Assembly (NCBI RefSeq): GCF_009604375.1
Contig: NZ_WEGH01000002.1
Span: 1,264,073 to 1,328,072 of the forward strand
DNA length: 64,000 bases
Source: Actinomadura macrotermitis
GTDB lineage: Bacteria > Actinomycetota > Actinomycetes > Streptosporangiales > Streptosporangiaceae
Direction of reading: 5' to 3'
This document shows, piece after piece, positions 34,537-41,755 of the stretch. Each line of letters starts with the position of its first letter. Position 1 is the stretch's first letter. A program made the position numbers and the translations under genes. The notes below the pieces were generated by a model, which saw nothing but the letters and a program-made list of their open reading frames with translations, was not told the DNA's origin and searched no databases.

Positions 34537-34593
34537 GTGATCAGCGAAATGTGATCATGCCGCACCTGCCGGACGCCGGACCCGTGATCATGC
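34537..34593. repeat. cluster of GTGATCA / GTGATCATGC repeats
   Basis: GTGATCA at 34537 and the decamer GTGATCATGC at 34551 and 34584 (33 bp apart, about three helical turns). A further GTGATCA lies at 34364 and another GTGATCATGC at 30912. All are intergenic. TGATCA is palindromic, so each is a small dyad. Confidence 0.55.
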
Positions 34594-34759
34594 GGAATGC
34601 GCCCCAAGCGGGCGGAGGCGGGCACCCGCGGGGTCGTTCACCCCGCCGGGCGGGCTCGCGCGGTGACGAGTGCACAGGCGTCGCAGTCGCCTGAACGAGC
34701 CGCGAACCAGAACAGAGCCGGGCGTCCGGGGACCTGTCCCCGATCAAAGGACCTTCTCT

Positions 34760-35353
34760 GTGGGCATCTCGGTCAAGCACCGACCCAGACACGTACTGCG
34801 CACCATCCTGTTCGCCTCGGGCTTCGCCCTGGCGGCACTCGGGATGGGCGCCTGGGCCCTCACTACGGCGGGCGGCTCGGACGCGGTCGCGCGGGCCGAG
34901 CGCAAGCCGGCGGGCACCGCGCCCGCCGCCCCGCTCGCCGACGCACCGCGCGCGACGCCCGTCCGGACGGGCCGCGCGACGCCGCACACCGACCCGCCGC
35001 GGACCGCCAAGCCCAAGGCGAAGCCGAAGGCCAAGCACAAGAAGAAGCCGGGCTACCGCGTCGTGCGCACCGGCTCCTGCCAGGCGTCGTTCTACGGCGA
35101 GGGGCAGATGACCGCGAGCGGCGAGCGGTTCCGCCCGAACGGGCTGACCGCCGCGCACAAGACCCTGCCGATGGGCACGCGGGTGCGGGTGACCAACAAG
35201 AACAACGGGCGCTCGGTGATCGTGCGGATCAACGACCGCGGCCCGTACGCCGGCGGCCGCTGCCTGGACCTGTCCACCGGCGCGATGAAGCGGGTCGGCG
35301 GCATCGGCTCCGGGGTCATCCCGGTCCGCTACCAGGTCCTGTCGCGGGCCTGA
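34760..35353 (+). CDS. RlpA-like double-psi beta-barrel protein
   Basis: 197 residues from a GTG with AAAGGA 8 nt upstream. One N-terminal transmembrane/signal helix (about 12-35) is followed by a Pro/Lys/Ala-rich wall-spanning linker (to about 110). The double-psi beta-barrel domain has ASFYGEGQMTASGERF, LPMGTRVRVTN, VIVRINDRGPY and LDLSTGAMKRVGG. RlpA-type proteins act on peptidoglycan, in some bacteria as lytic transglycosylases; the catalytic Asp of RINDRGPY is present. No SPOR domain is present. The long leader suggests control at RNA level. Confidence 0.9.
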   Translation: MGISVKHRPRHVLRTILFASGFALAALGMGAWALTTAGGSDAVARAERKPAGTAPAAPLADAPRATPVRTGRATPHTDPPRTAKPKAKPKAKHKKKPGYRVVRTGSCQASFYGEGQMTASGERFRPNGLTAAHKTLPMGTRVRVTNKNNGRSVIVRINDRGPYAGGRCLDLSTGAMKRVGGIGSGVIPVRYQVLSRA

Positions 35354-35369
35354 GCCGCCCCGCCCTGTG

Positions 35370-36305
35370 CTAGCCCGGCCCTGTTCCGCCCGCCGCCGTC
35401 ACCTCTTCCCGGACCGCGCACAGGTCCGCGCGGGTGGCGGCCGCGGGCGCGGCCACGTCGGCGAGCCGCTCGCGGAACCAGTCGCCGAGCACCCCGTCCA
35501 CCCGGACGGCCTCGGTGAGCGGCGGGCGCGGCTCGGTGCCGGGCTCGGCGGCCAGCGCGTGCCCCATCCGGAACGTGGCGGCCTCCACGGCCGCCGCCCC
35601 GCAGCGGCGCAGCAGGTCGCGCAGCGCGGTGATCTCGGCGGGCGGGACCACCCGGTCCTTGGCGCCGCCGATGAGCAGCAGCGCGGCGTCCCGGCCCGCG
35701 ATCTCCGGTGCCCGGGTGCCGAGGTCGAGCCGGTCGGCCAGTTCGCGGGCCCGCTCGGACCAGGCCCGCTCGCGGCCCGCCCGCTGCTCCAGCGCGCGCG
35801 CCGCGCGGCCCGGTGAGATCACCGGGGCGACGAGCGCGGCCGTGCTCACCGGCACCACGCCGCGGGCGAGCGCGAGCAGCGCGACGGCGCCGCCGGTGGA
35901 GAACCCGGCGAGCCCGACCGGGCCGTCCGGCACGCCGAGGTCGCGGCGGAGGTCGGCGAGCACGGCCGGCAGCCGCCCGACGGCCTGCTCCACGGCCGTC
36001 CCGTAGGCCTCCATGCCGCCGGACTCCAGGAACGCGCCCGAGCCGAGGCCCGCCGGCGGCGGCCCGTCGGGGACGGGCAGGTCGAGGTAGACGCGCCAGG
36101 TCGGCACGCCGGTCAGCGGCACGGCGGCGGCGAGCGCCGCGGCGGTGCGCGGCGGGTCGAAGCCGGGCCAGATGACGATCATGCGGGTCGGGCCCGCCGG
36201 ACGGGCGTCCACGGCCGTCGGCGGCAGGGCGACATAGGCGGTCGCGGCGGCCAGGCCGCGGATCGGCAGGGCGAGGCCCGGCGCGGCCGGACGGTCTGCG
36301 CTCAT
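35370..36305 (-). CDS. alpha/beta hydrolase
   Basis: 311 residues, start taken at ATG 36305 because similarity begins there, although the frame is open to 36392. The fold shows VIWPGFDPPR, nucleophile elbow GFSTGGAVALLALA with Ser, the Asp region LLLIGGAKDRVVPP and the His in RMGHALAAE. There is no signal peptide. A dienelactone-hydrolase or dipeptidyl-peptidase-like serine hydrolase is likely; the substrate is unknown. It is divergent from the DUF1232 gene. Confidence 0.8.
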   Translation of the reverse strand: MSADRPAAPGLALPIRGLAAATAYVALPPTAVDARPAGPTRMIVIWPGFDPPRTAAALAAAVPLTGVPTWRVYLDLPVPDGPPPAGLGSGAFLESGGMEAYGTAVEQAVGRLPAVLADLRRDLGVPDGPVGLAGFSTGGAVALLALARGVVPVSTAALVAPVISPGRAARALEQRAGRERAWSERARELADRLDLGTRAPEIAGRDAALLLIGGAKDRVVPPAEITALRDLLRRCGAAAVEAATFRMGHALAAEPGTEPRPPLTEAVRVDGVLGDWFRERLADVAAPAAATRADLCAVREEVTAAGGTGPG

Positions 36306-36554
36306 GTCCCGTGTCAGCTCCCCCCGGGCCGGCTGGGCAGGCCGGAACACCCTGCTCGCAGTCCCGCGAGAACAGGGTTCTCCGGACTTCATGCTCCCAA
36401 CGGGCGCCGGGAAAAGTGGCCGAACCCCCGCACCCCGTACAGCGCGGTAAGGGAAACGTCACCAGAAGTAACAAGGAACAAATGTGACTTTTGTGGCGTC
36501 TTAGTAAGTCGTGGGCGTTGCGGGGGCACGCCCTCCCCAGCTGAAGGAGAGCCT

Positions 36555-36917
36555 GTGAACAGCAAGCGCAGCGCCGCTGCCGCCGGGCAGGCCTGGCAGA
36601 TCTACGGCGAGACCCTGCAGCCCGGCGCGCCCGGCATGTGGGAGCGCACCCGGGCCGTCCCGCGCATGCTGAAGGCCGTCCTGCGCGGCGAGTACAAGGG
36701 CATGTCCTTCGGGACGCTCGGCCTGCTCGCCCTCGGCGTGGTCTACATCGTCTGGCCGCTCGACGCGATCCCCGAGGTGCTGCCGATCGTCGGCCTGGCC
36801 GACGACACCGGCGTCGCCCTCTGGCTGTTCGCGATGCTGGTGAAGGCCGCCGGCGACTTCGTCTCCTGGGAGCGCGGCGGCCGCCCGAAGGTCGTCGTCG
36901 GCGACGTCGTCGACTGA
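36555..36917 (+). CDS. DUF1232 (YkvA-like) membrane protein
   Basis: 120 residues from a GTG with AAGGAGA upstream. The DUF1232 core contains a membrane helix with YIVWPLDAIPEVLPIVGLAD, the family hallmark (near residues 68-87). The function of the family is unknown. It is a lone short gene, convergent with the IclR gene. Confidence 0.87.
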   Translation: MNSKRSAAAAGQAWQIYGETLQPGAPGMWERTRAVPRMLKAVLRGEYKGMSFGTLGLLALGVVYIVWPLDAIPEVLPIVGLADDTGVALWLFAMLVKAAGDFVSWERGGRPKVVVGDVVD

Positions 36918-36953
36918 CCACGGGACCGAACGACCCCGGCCGGGCCCGGCCGC

Positions 36954-37703
36954 CTACCCGGCGGCCGGGCCCAGCTCTTTCACGAAGTGCGCGGCGACGT
37001 CGCGCACCACGGGCGCGACCGCGGCGGCCGTCTCCAGCGTCATCCGGGAGGTCGGCCCGGACACCGACAGCGCCGCCGTCGTCGGCGCCCCGCGCAGCGG
37101 GACGGCCACGCACCGCACCCCGATCTCCTGCTCCTCGTCGTCCAGCGCGTAGCCCTGCGCGCGGATCCGGGCTAGCTCGGCGACCAGCGCGTCGGGGTCG
37201 GTGAAGGTGTGCGGGGTGTGCGCGGCCATGCCGGTCCGGGCGAGGATCTCGCGCACCCGCTCCTCGGGCAGCTGCGCGAGCAGGGCCTTGCCGACGCCGG
37301 TGCAGTGCGGCTGCACCCGCCGGCCGACCTCGGTGAACATCCGCATCGCGTGCCGGGAGGGGACCTGCGCGACGTACACCGCCTCGTCGCCCTCCAGCAC
37401 GGCCATGTTGGCGGTCTCGCCGACCTCGTCCACCAGCCGCGACAGCGCGGGCCGCGCCCACGAGCCGAGCAGGCGCCCGGCGCCCTCGCCGAGCCGGATC
37501 AGCCGCGGGCCGAGGGCGTAGCGCTTGGACGGCTCCTGCCGGACGTAGCCGTGGTTCACCAGCGTCCGCATCAGCCGGTAGATCGTCGGCATGGGCAGCC
37601 CGGAGACCTCCGTCAGCTCCGACAGCGCCATCTCACCGCCCGCGTCCGCCAGGTGCTCCAGCAGTTCGAACGTGCGCTCCAGCGACCGGACAGCCTCCGC
37701 CAC
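36954..37703 (-). CDS. IclR-family transcriptional regulator
   Basis: 249 residues from a GTG. The N-terminal winged helix (about 5-70) has LSELTEVSGLPMPTIYRLMRTL. The C-terminal IclR effector domain (about 75-245) has GVGKALLAQLPEE and the substrate-loop cysteine region EIGVRCVAVPL. IclR members usually control catabolic operons in response to aromatic acids or glyoxylate-type ligands; no such genes are adjacent, so the target lies elsewhere or is the gene itself. Divergent from the Pro-rich surface protein. Confidence 0.92.
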   Translation of the reverse strand: MAEAVRSLERTFELLEHLADAGGEMALSELTEVSGLPMPTIYRLMRTLVNHGYVRQEPSKRYALGPRLIRLGEGAGRLLGSWARPALSRLVDEVGETANMAVLEGDEAVYVAQVPSRHAMRMFTEVGRRVQPHCTGVGKALLAQLPEERVREILARTGMAAHTPHTFTDPDALVAELARIRAQGYALDDEEQEIGVRCVAVPLRGAPTTAALSVSGPTSRMTLETAAAVAPVVRDVAAHFVKELGPAAG

Positions 37704-37896
37704 ACCGCCCCCTTTCCCCGTGCCGATCCCGTGGTCCGCCGATTCTACGGAAAGCCGATTTCACTGTGCGAAAGGGGCGTAGCACGTTACCGATCGTGAC
37801 GAGTGGCAATAACAACCAGTGCCTGGTGTCGCACGGCGCCCGGCCGCCCCCCGGTGGAACGGACAGGGAAGAGACCAGCGGCGGAGAGGAAGCCGG

Positions 37897-39297
37897 GTGC
37901 CTACCGTGGGCCGAGCGAGGCGTGGCGAGACGGCGTGGCGGCGCTGGGGCGCGGCCGTGCTGGGCGGGACGCTGGCGGTGCAGCCGATGCTCCTCGCCAG
38001 CGCGTACGCCGCCGGGAAGGTCGGGCCGGCCGCGCCCGGGCCCGCCGCGTCCGCCCGGCCGGACCGTTCGCCGGGGCGGCCCCTCGCGCCGCAGGTGACG
38101 CACCGTGACGCATCCCGTGGTGATGTGCCCCGCGGTGAGCTGCGCCGCGGTGAGCTGCCCCGTGGTGATCTGCACCGCGCCGCCGTCCGCCTGGCCGCGA
38201 CCATCGCCTACGCGGGCCGCCGGACCGGCGGCGGGGACGAGGTGGTCACCTACGACGTGGGCGTCCGGCCGGCCGGCGGCGTCGCCCGCTCGGCCCGGCT
38301 GCTCCTGATGGCGGCGCGCCCCCTCACCTGGGACTTCGCCCCCGCCGACTGCGCCGCGCAGAACGACGACATGCCGCTCCACTGCGACCTCGGCGATCTG
38401 CGGGGGACGCGCCGGCTCCGGGTGTCGCTCCGCGTGCCGGGCGACAGGAGGATTTCGGATACCGCAGGGATTTCGGATACCGGTAGGGCCAGGAAAGTGG
38501 CGCGGGGGAGACAGGCGCCCTGTGTGACGATCGTGGCGAAGGCGGACAACGTCCCGCAGGAGTCCGTCGCGGGCGCGACGCTGCCCGTCGTGGGGCCCCC
38601 GCCGGGCAGGCCGCCGGCCGAGCAGCCGGCGGCCGAGAAGCCGAAGGGGCCGCCCGGCGGCAAGGCCAAGTCCCCGGCGGCGCAGCCGAAGACCGCGGCG
38701 GGCGATCCCGCGGTCCCGGAGACCCTGCCGAAGGCCCCCGCGATGCCGCCCAAGGCGCCCGTGGCCATGCCGAAGTCGTCCGCGGCCGAGCCGGGGACGC
38801 CGCCCGCGCGGCCTCCGTCGGCGAAGGCGGACGCCCCGGCCGTGCGGCCCCGGCAGGAGGCCGGGAAGCACACCGCCAAGGCGCCCGCGGCGCCGCCGGT
38901 GGCCAGCACGCCGCGGCCGGTCCCGGTGCCCCCGCCCGCGGGCACCGCCCCGCCGCTGCCCGAGCCGCCTCCGCTGCCCACCTCCGCGCCGCCCCTGCCG
39001 CCGATGGACGCGCCGAGCACGTCGCCGGGCGGCGCGGCGGTGCGGCCGCCGCTGACCGCGCTGCCGCCCGCGCCGCCGGCGGCGCGGGGCGACCAGATGA
39101 CGCTGATCTCGCCGTCGGGCACCGACGCCGGCGGCGGCACCGACTGGGCGGTCGTCCTCAGCATCACGATCGCCGCCGAGGTGGCGCTGCTGTGGTTCGC
39201 GGCCTGCCTCGGGCTCTGGCGGCGGCGCATGGCGCTGGCGCGGACCCGGACGGCGGCGTCCGGCCGGGGTTCCCGGCCGCGCGCGCGGCGCCGCTGA
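37897..39297 (+). CDS. Pro-rich surface protein with C-terminal membrane anchor
   Basis: 466 residues from GTG 37897 (AGAGGA 6 nt upstream; GTG 37906 is possible). A signal/anchor helix lies near residues 20-38. A short pentapeptide-like repeat follows (RGDVPRGELRRGELPRGDL), then a beta-rich domain with VTYDVGVRPAGGVARSARLL and two Cys (DCAAQN, HCDLGD) resembling DUF11/adhesin-like folds. A Pro/Ala/Lys region of about 200 residues comes next, and a C-terminal transmembrane helix (TDWAVVLSITIAAEVALLW) with an Arg-rich tail closes the protein. The layout suggests a wall-spanning surface protein. No LPXTG motif is present. Confidence 0.72.
   Translation: MPTVGRARRGETAWRRWGAAVLGGTLAVQPMLLASAYAAGKVGPAAPGPAASARPDRSPGRPLAPQVTHRDASRGDVPRGELRRGELPRGDLHRAAVRLAATIAYAGRRTGGGDEVVTYDVGVRPAGGVARSARLLLMAARPLTWDFAPADCAAQNDDMPLHCDLGDLRGTRRLRVSLRVPGDRRISDTAGISDTGRARKVARGRQAPCVTIVAKADNVPQESVAGATLPVVGPPPGRPPAEQPAAEKPKGPPGGKAKSPAAQPKTAAGDPAVPETLPKAPAMPPKAPVAMPKSSAAEPGTPPARPPSAKADAPAVRPRQEAGKHTAKAPAAPPVASTPRPVPVPPPAGTAPPLPEPPPLPTSAPPLPPMDAPSTSPGGAAVRPPLTALPPAPPAARGDQMTLISPSGTDAGGGTDWAVVLSITIAAEVALLWFAACLGLWRRRMALARTRTAASGRGSRPRARRR
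38450..38482. repeat. 15-bp direct repeat, 18-bp period
   Basis: GGATTTCGGATACCG at 38450-38464 and 38468-38482, encoding a repeated ISDTxG. The segment is AT-richer than the surrounding gene and uses rare codons such as ATT and GAT, suggesting a recent duplication or small insertion. Confidence 0.7.
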
Positions 39298-39418
39298 GCG
39301 GGTTGCGGGCGGCCGTATCCGCAGGACGAACGGGATGACACCGTGCCAACCGCCGGTCACCGTCACTAAGCTGACCGCCGGACAGTCAATCCTGTCGTCA
39401 CGGATAGGGGATCCGGCC

Positions 39419-39670
39419 ATGCCAGAGACGACGTTCAAGTGCCCGAAGTGCGACTCGCTGCTGGACAGCCACGAACGGCACGGCGTGGTCGTCGAGGAGT
39501 GCCCCGGCTGCCAGGGCGTCTTCCTGGACCGGGGCGAGCTGGAGCGCCTCATCGACGCCGAGAGCTCCCACCTGGCCGAGCTCGGCGAGAACGAGAACCC
39601 CGAGACGACTTATCAGGGCCGTCATCGCCATGGCATCATGCAGCGCATGTTCGCCCGGGAGGAGCGGTAG
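39419..39670 (+). CDS. zf-TFIIB zinc-ribbon protein
   Basis: 83 residues from ATG 39419. A zinc ribbon of the zf-TFIIB family is clear: FKCPKCDSLLDSHERHGVVV followed by EECPGCQGVFLDRGELERLI, giving two CPxC pairs. A charged tail ends in HRHGIMQRMFAREER. Its role is unknown; the same small protein is widespread in actinomycetes and other bacteria. It precedes the ligase gene by 212 bp and probably has its own transcript. Confidence 0.87.
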   Translation: MPETTFKCPKCDSLLDSHERHGVVVEECPGCQGVFLDRGELERLIDAESSHLAELGENENPETTYQGRHRHGIMQRMFAREER

Positions 39671-39674
39671 GCCC

Positions 39675-39692
39675 TTGTCACTCCGGTGACAA
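39675..39692. promoter_or_regulatory. operator TTGTCAC-TCCG-GTGACAA upstream of the ligase operon
   Basis: Perfect 7-bp arms with a 4-nt spacer, 190 bp before the fatty-acyl-AMP ligase. The same dyad, with one arm mismatch, occurs at 48785-48802 before the PKS gene. A second dyad GCTACC-ATCG-GGTAGC follows at 39737-39752. Confidence 0.75.
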
Positions 39693-39736
39693 ACCCGGCG
39701 CCGCCGAATGTGACCCTGGGCTAATACCCTCACCTG

Positions 39737-39752
39737 GCTACCATCGGGTAGC
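39737..39752. promoter_or_regulatory. inverted repeat GCTACC-ATCG-GGTAGC
   Basis: Perfect 6-bp arms, 130 bp before the ligase start and 45 bp after the TTGTCAC dyad. It could be a second operator or a leader hairpin. Confidence 0.4.
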
Positions 39753-39882
39753 TTTCACGCTGCACGATCATATTGCCGGTTGCCGGGGGGCGCCTATCGC
39801 GGTCGTCCGGCCATCGCCGCTGCACACCGCCGGCCGCGACCCCCTGCTCGCGCCGTTCGCTCATCCCCCGGGAGATAGATCA

Positions 39883-41685
39883 ATGGCACTGGGCTCGCTG
39901 CTTCCCGAACTCCGGCCCGGCGGCTCCGGCCGCACGCCGCTCGTCGAGCGGCTGGCCCGCTGGGCGGCGGACAAGCCCGACGCGCCGGCCTGGACGTTCG
40001 TGGACTACTCGGCGGACCCGGCGGGCCGCAAGACCACGCTGACCTGGAGCGAGACCGACCGGCGGGCCCGCGCGACGGCGGTGCGGCTGCGGCGGTCGGC
40101 CGGGCCCGGCGACCGGGCCGCGCTGCTGCTCCCGCAGTCGCTGGACTACATGATGGCGATGCTCGGCGCGATGTACTCGCACGTCGTCGCGGTGCCGCTG
40201 TTCTCGCCGGACCTGCCCGGTCACGCCGACCGGCTGATCGGCGCCTACGCCGACGCCGAGCCCGCGGTGATCGTCACCTCCCGCAGCGCGCTGCCGCACG
40301 TGGAGAAGTTCCTGGCCGACCACGACGTGCCGGCCCCCAAGGAGATCATCCTGGCGGAGGAGATCGACCTGGAGCTCGCCGGCTCCTGGCAGGACGAGCC
40401 GATCGGCTTCGACGACCTGGCCTACCTGCAGTACACCTCGGGCTCGACCCGCCGCCCGGCCGGCGTGGAGATCACCCACGGCAACGTCACCGCCAACGCG
40501 ATCCAGCTGTGGGCGGGCTGGGCGCCCGAGAAGCCCGACCCCGAGATGGTCAGCTGGCTGCCGCTGTTCCACGACATGGGCCTGATCGCCACGATGGCGC
40601 TGCCGATGGTCAACGGCGACCACGCCATCTTCACCGACCCGCTGTCGTTCGTCATGAACCCGATGCGCTGGATGAGGCTGATCGCCGAGCGGCCGGGCAA
40701 GAACGTCTACACCGCGGGCCCGAACTTCGCCTACGAGTACGTGGCGACGGCGGCGACCCCCGAGAAGCTGGCCGGGGTGGACCTCAGCGGCCTCACCACC
40801 TGCCTGAACGGCGCCGAGCCGATCCGCCCCTCGACGCTGACCTCGTTCGCGGAGGCGCTCGCCGGGGCGGGGCTGCGGCCGGGCGCGCAGGCCCCCGGCT
40901 ACGGCCTGGCCGAGGCGACGGTGTTCGTGTCCGCCGCCGCCGAGGACACCCCGCCGCGGGTGGTGTCGGTCGACCGCGCCGCCCTCGCCGAGGGGACCCT
41001 GCGGCCGGTCGAGCCGGACGCCGAGCACGCGAGCGCGCTGGTGTCGTGCGGCCGCCCGTGCGGGCAGCTGGTCGCGATCGTCGACCCCGAGACGCGGCTG
41101 GAGCAGCCGGACGGCACCGTCGGCGAGATCTGGGTGCACGGCCCGAACACCGCCCCCGGCTACTGGCGCAACTCCGAGCGCAGCCAGGACGTCTTCGGCG
41201 GCGAGCTGGCCGAGCCGGGCGACGACCTGCCGGCCGGGCCGTGGATGAAGACCGGCGACTACGGCCTCGTGCACGAGGGCGAGCTGTACGTCACCGGCCG
41301 CATCAAGGACCTGATCATCGTGGACGGCCGCAACCACTACCCGCAGGACATCGAGGTCACCGCGCAGGAGGCGCACGAGGCGGTCCGCCCCGAGCATGTC
41401 GCGGCGTTCGCGGTGCCGGGCGGGGAGACCGAGCGGCTGGTGGTCGTCGCCGAGCGCAACCGGCGGGTGCCGCTCGGCCGGCTGGACCTGGCCGAGGTCG
41501 AGGCGGCGGTGCGCGGCGCGGTGAACGTCGAGCACGAGATGAGCGTGCACGAGTTCGTCCTCATCGAACCGGGGAGCGTGTCGCGCACCTCCAGTGGCAA
41601 GATCGCCCGTGCGGCCACCCGGCAGCGCTACCTGGACGGCGCGCTGCCGACCAGCGCGGCCCGGCTGGCCGCCCGCGCCAAGTAG
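39883..41685 (+). CDS. FadD32-like fatty-acyl-AMP ligase (FAAL)
   Basis: 600 residues from ATG 39883 with GGGAGATAG upstream. ANL-superfamily adenylating enzyme: P-loop QYTSGSTRRPAGVEITHGN, LPLFHDMGLI, GYGLAEATVFVS and GRIKDLIIVDGRNHYPQDIE. The STRxPAG form of the P-loop, lacking the usual Lys, and the Asn-His in the hinge are features of FAALs such as FadD32. These form acyl-adenylates and load the acyl chain onto a carrier protein instead of CoA. The N-terminal ACP of the Pks13-like synthase at 48952 is the natural acceptor. First gene of an operon with the MmpL and antigen-85-like genes. Confidence 0.9.
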   Translation: MALGSLLPELRPGGSGRTPLVERLARWAADKPDAPAWTFVDYSADPAGRKTTLTWSETDRRARATAVRLRRSAGPGDRAALLLPQSLDYMMAMLGAMYSHVVAVPLFSPDLPGHADRLIGAYADAEPAVIVTSRSALPHVEKFLADHDVPAPKEIILAEEIDLELAGSWQDEPIGFDDLAYLQYTSGSTRRPAGVEITHGNVTANAIQLWAGWAPEKPDPEMVSWLPLFHDMGLIATMALPMVNGDHAIFTDPLSFVMNPMRWMRLIAERPGKNVYTAGPNFAYEYVATAATPEKLAGVDLSGLTTCLNGAEPIRPSTLTSFAEALAGAGLRPGAQAPGYGLAEATVFVSAAAEDTPPRVVSVDRAALAEGTLRPVEPDAEHASALVSCGRPCGQLVAIVDPETRLEQPDGTVGEIWVHGPNTAPGYWRNSERSQDVFGGELAEPGDDLPAGPWMKTGDYGLVHEGELYVTGRIKDLIIVDGRNHYPQDIEVTAQEAHEAVRPEHVAAFAVPGGETERLVVVAERNRRVPLGRLDLAEVEAAVRGAVNVEHEMSVHEFVLIEPGSVSRTSSGKIARAATRQRYLDGALPTSAARLAARAK

Positions 41686-41755
41686 CGGGACGCACGCGAC
41701 CACCCGGCCACCGGGACCGGTACGGTCCCGGTGGCCGACGGAATTCAGGAGGAAC

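Larger units (their letters stand above)
34358..34759 (+). other. long structured leader/promoter region of the RlpA-like gene
   Basis: About 400 bases without a gene. It holds a nested hairpin (34416-34462), a cluster of GTGATCA sites (34364-34593), a CAGGCG/CGCCTG hairpin at about 34675-34693 and a CGGGGAC/GTCCCCG hairpin (34727-34742) just before the RBS. RlpA and Rpf genes of actinomycetes often have a c-di-AMP (ydaO) riboswitch. I could not find the conserved GGGGUGAAUC or GUCAGCUAACC strings, so none is called. Confidence 0.5.

Noticed and set aside
34540..34740. ydaO (c-di-AMP) riboswitch ahead of the RlpA-like gene
   Set aside because: The gene context fits and a GAACCAGAACAGAGCC stretch is faintly similar, but the conserved GGGGUGAAUC and GUCAGCUAACC segments are missing. 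Left as an unclassified structured leader.
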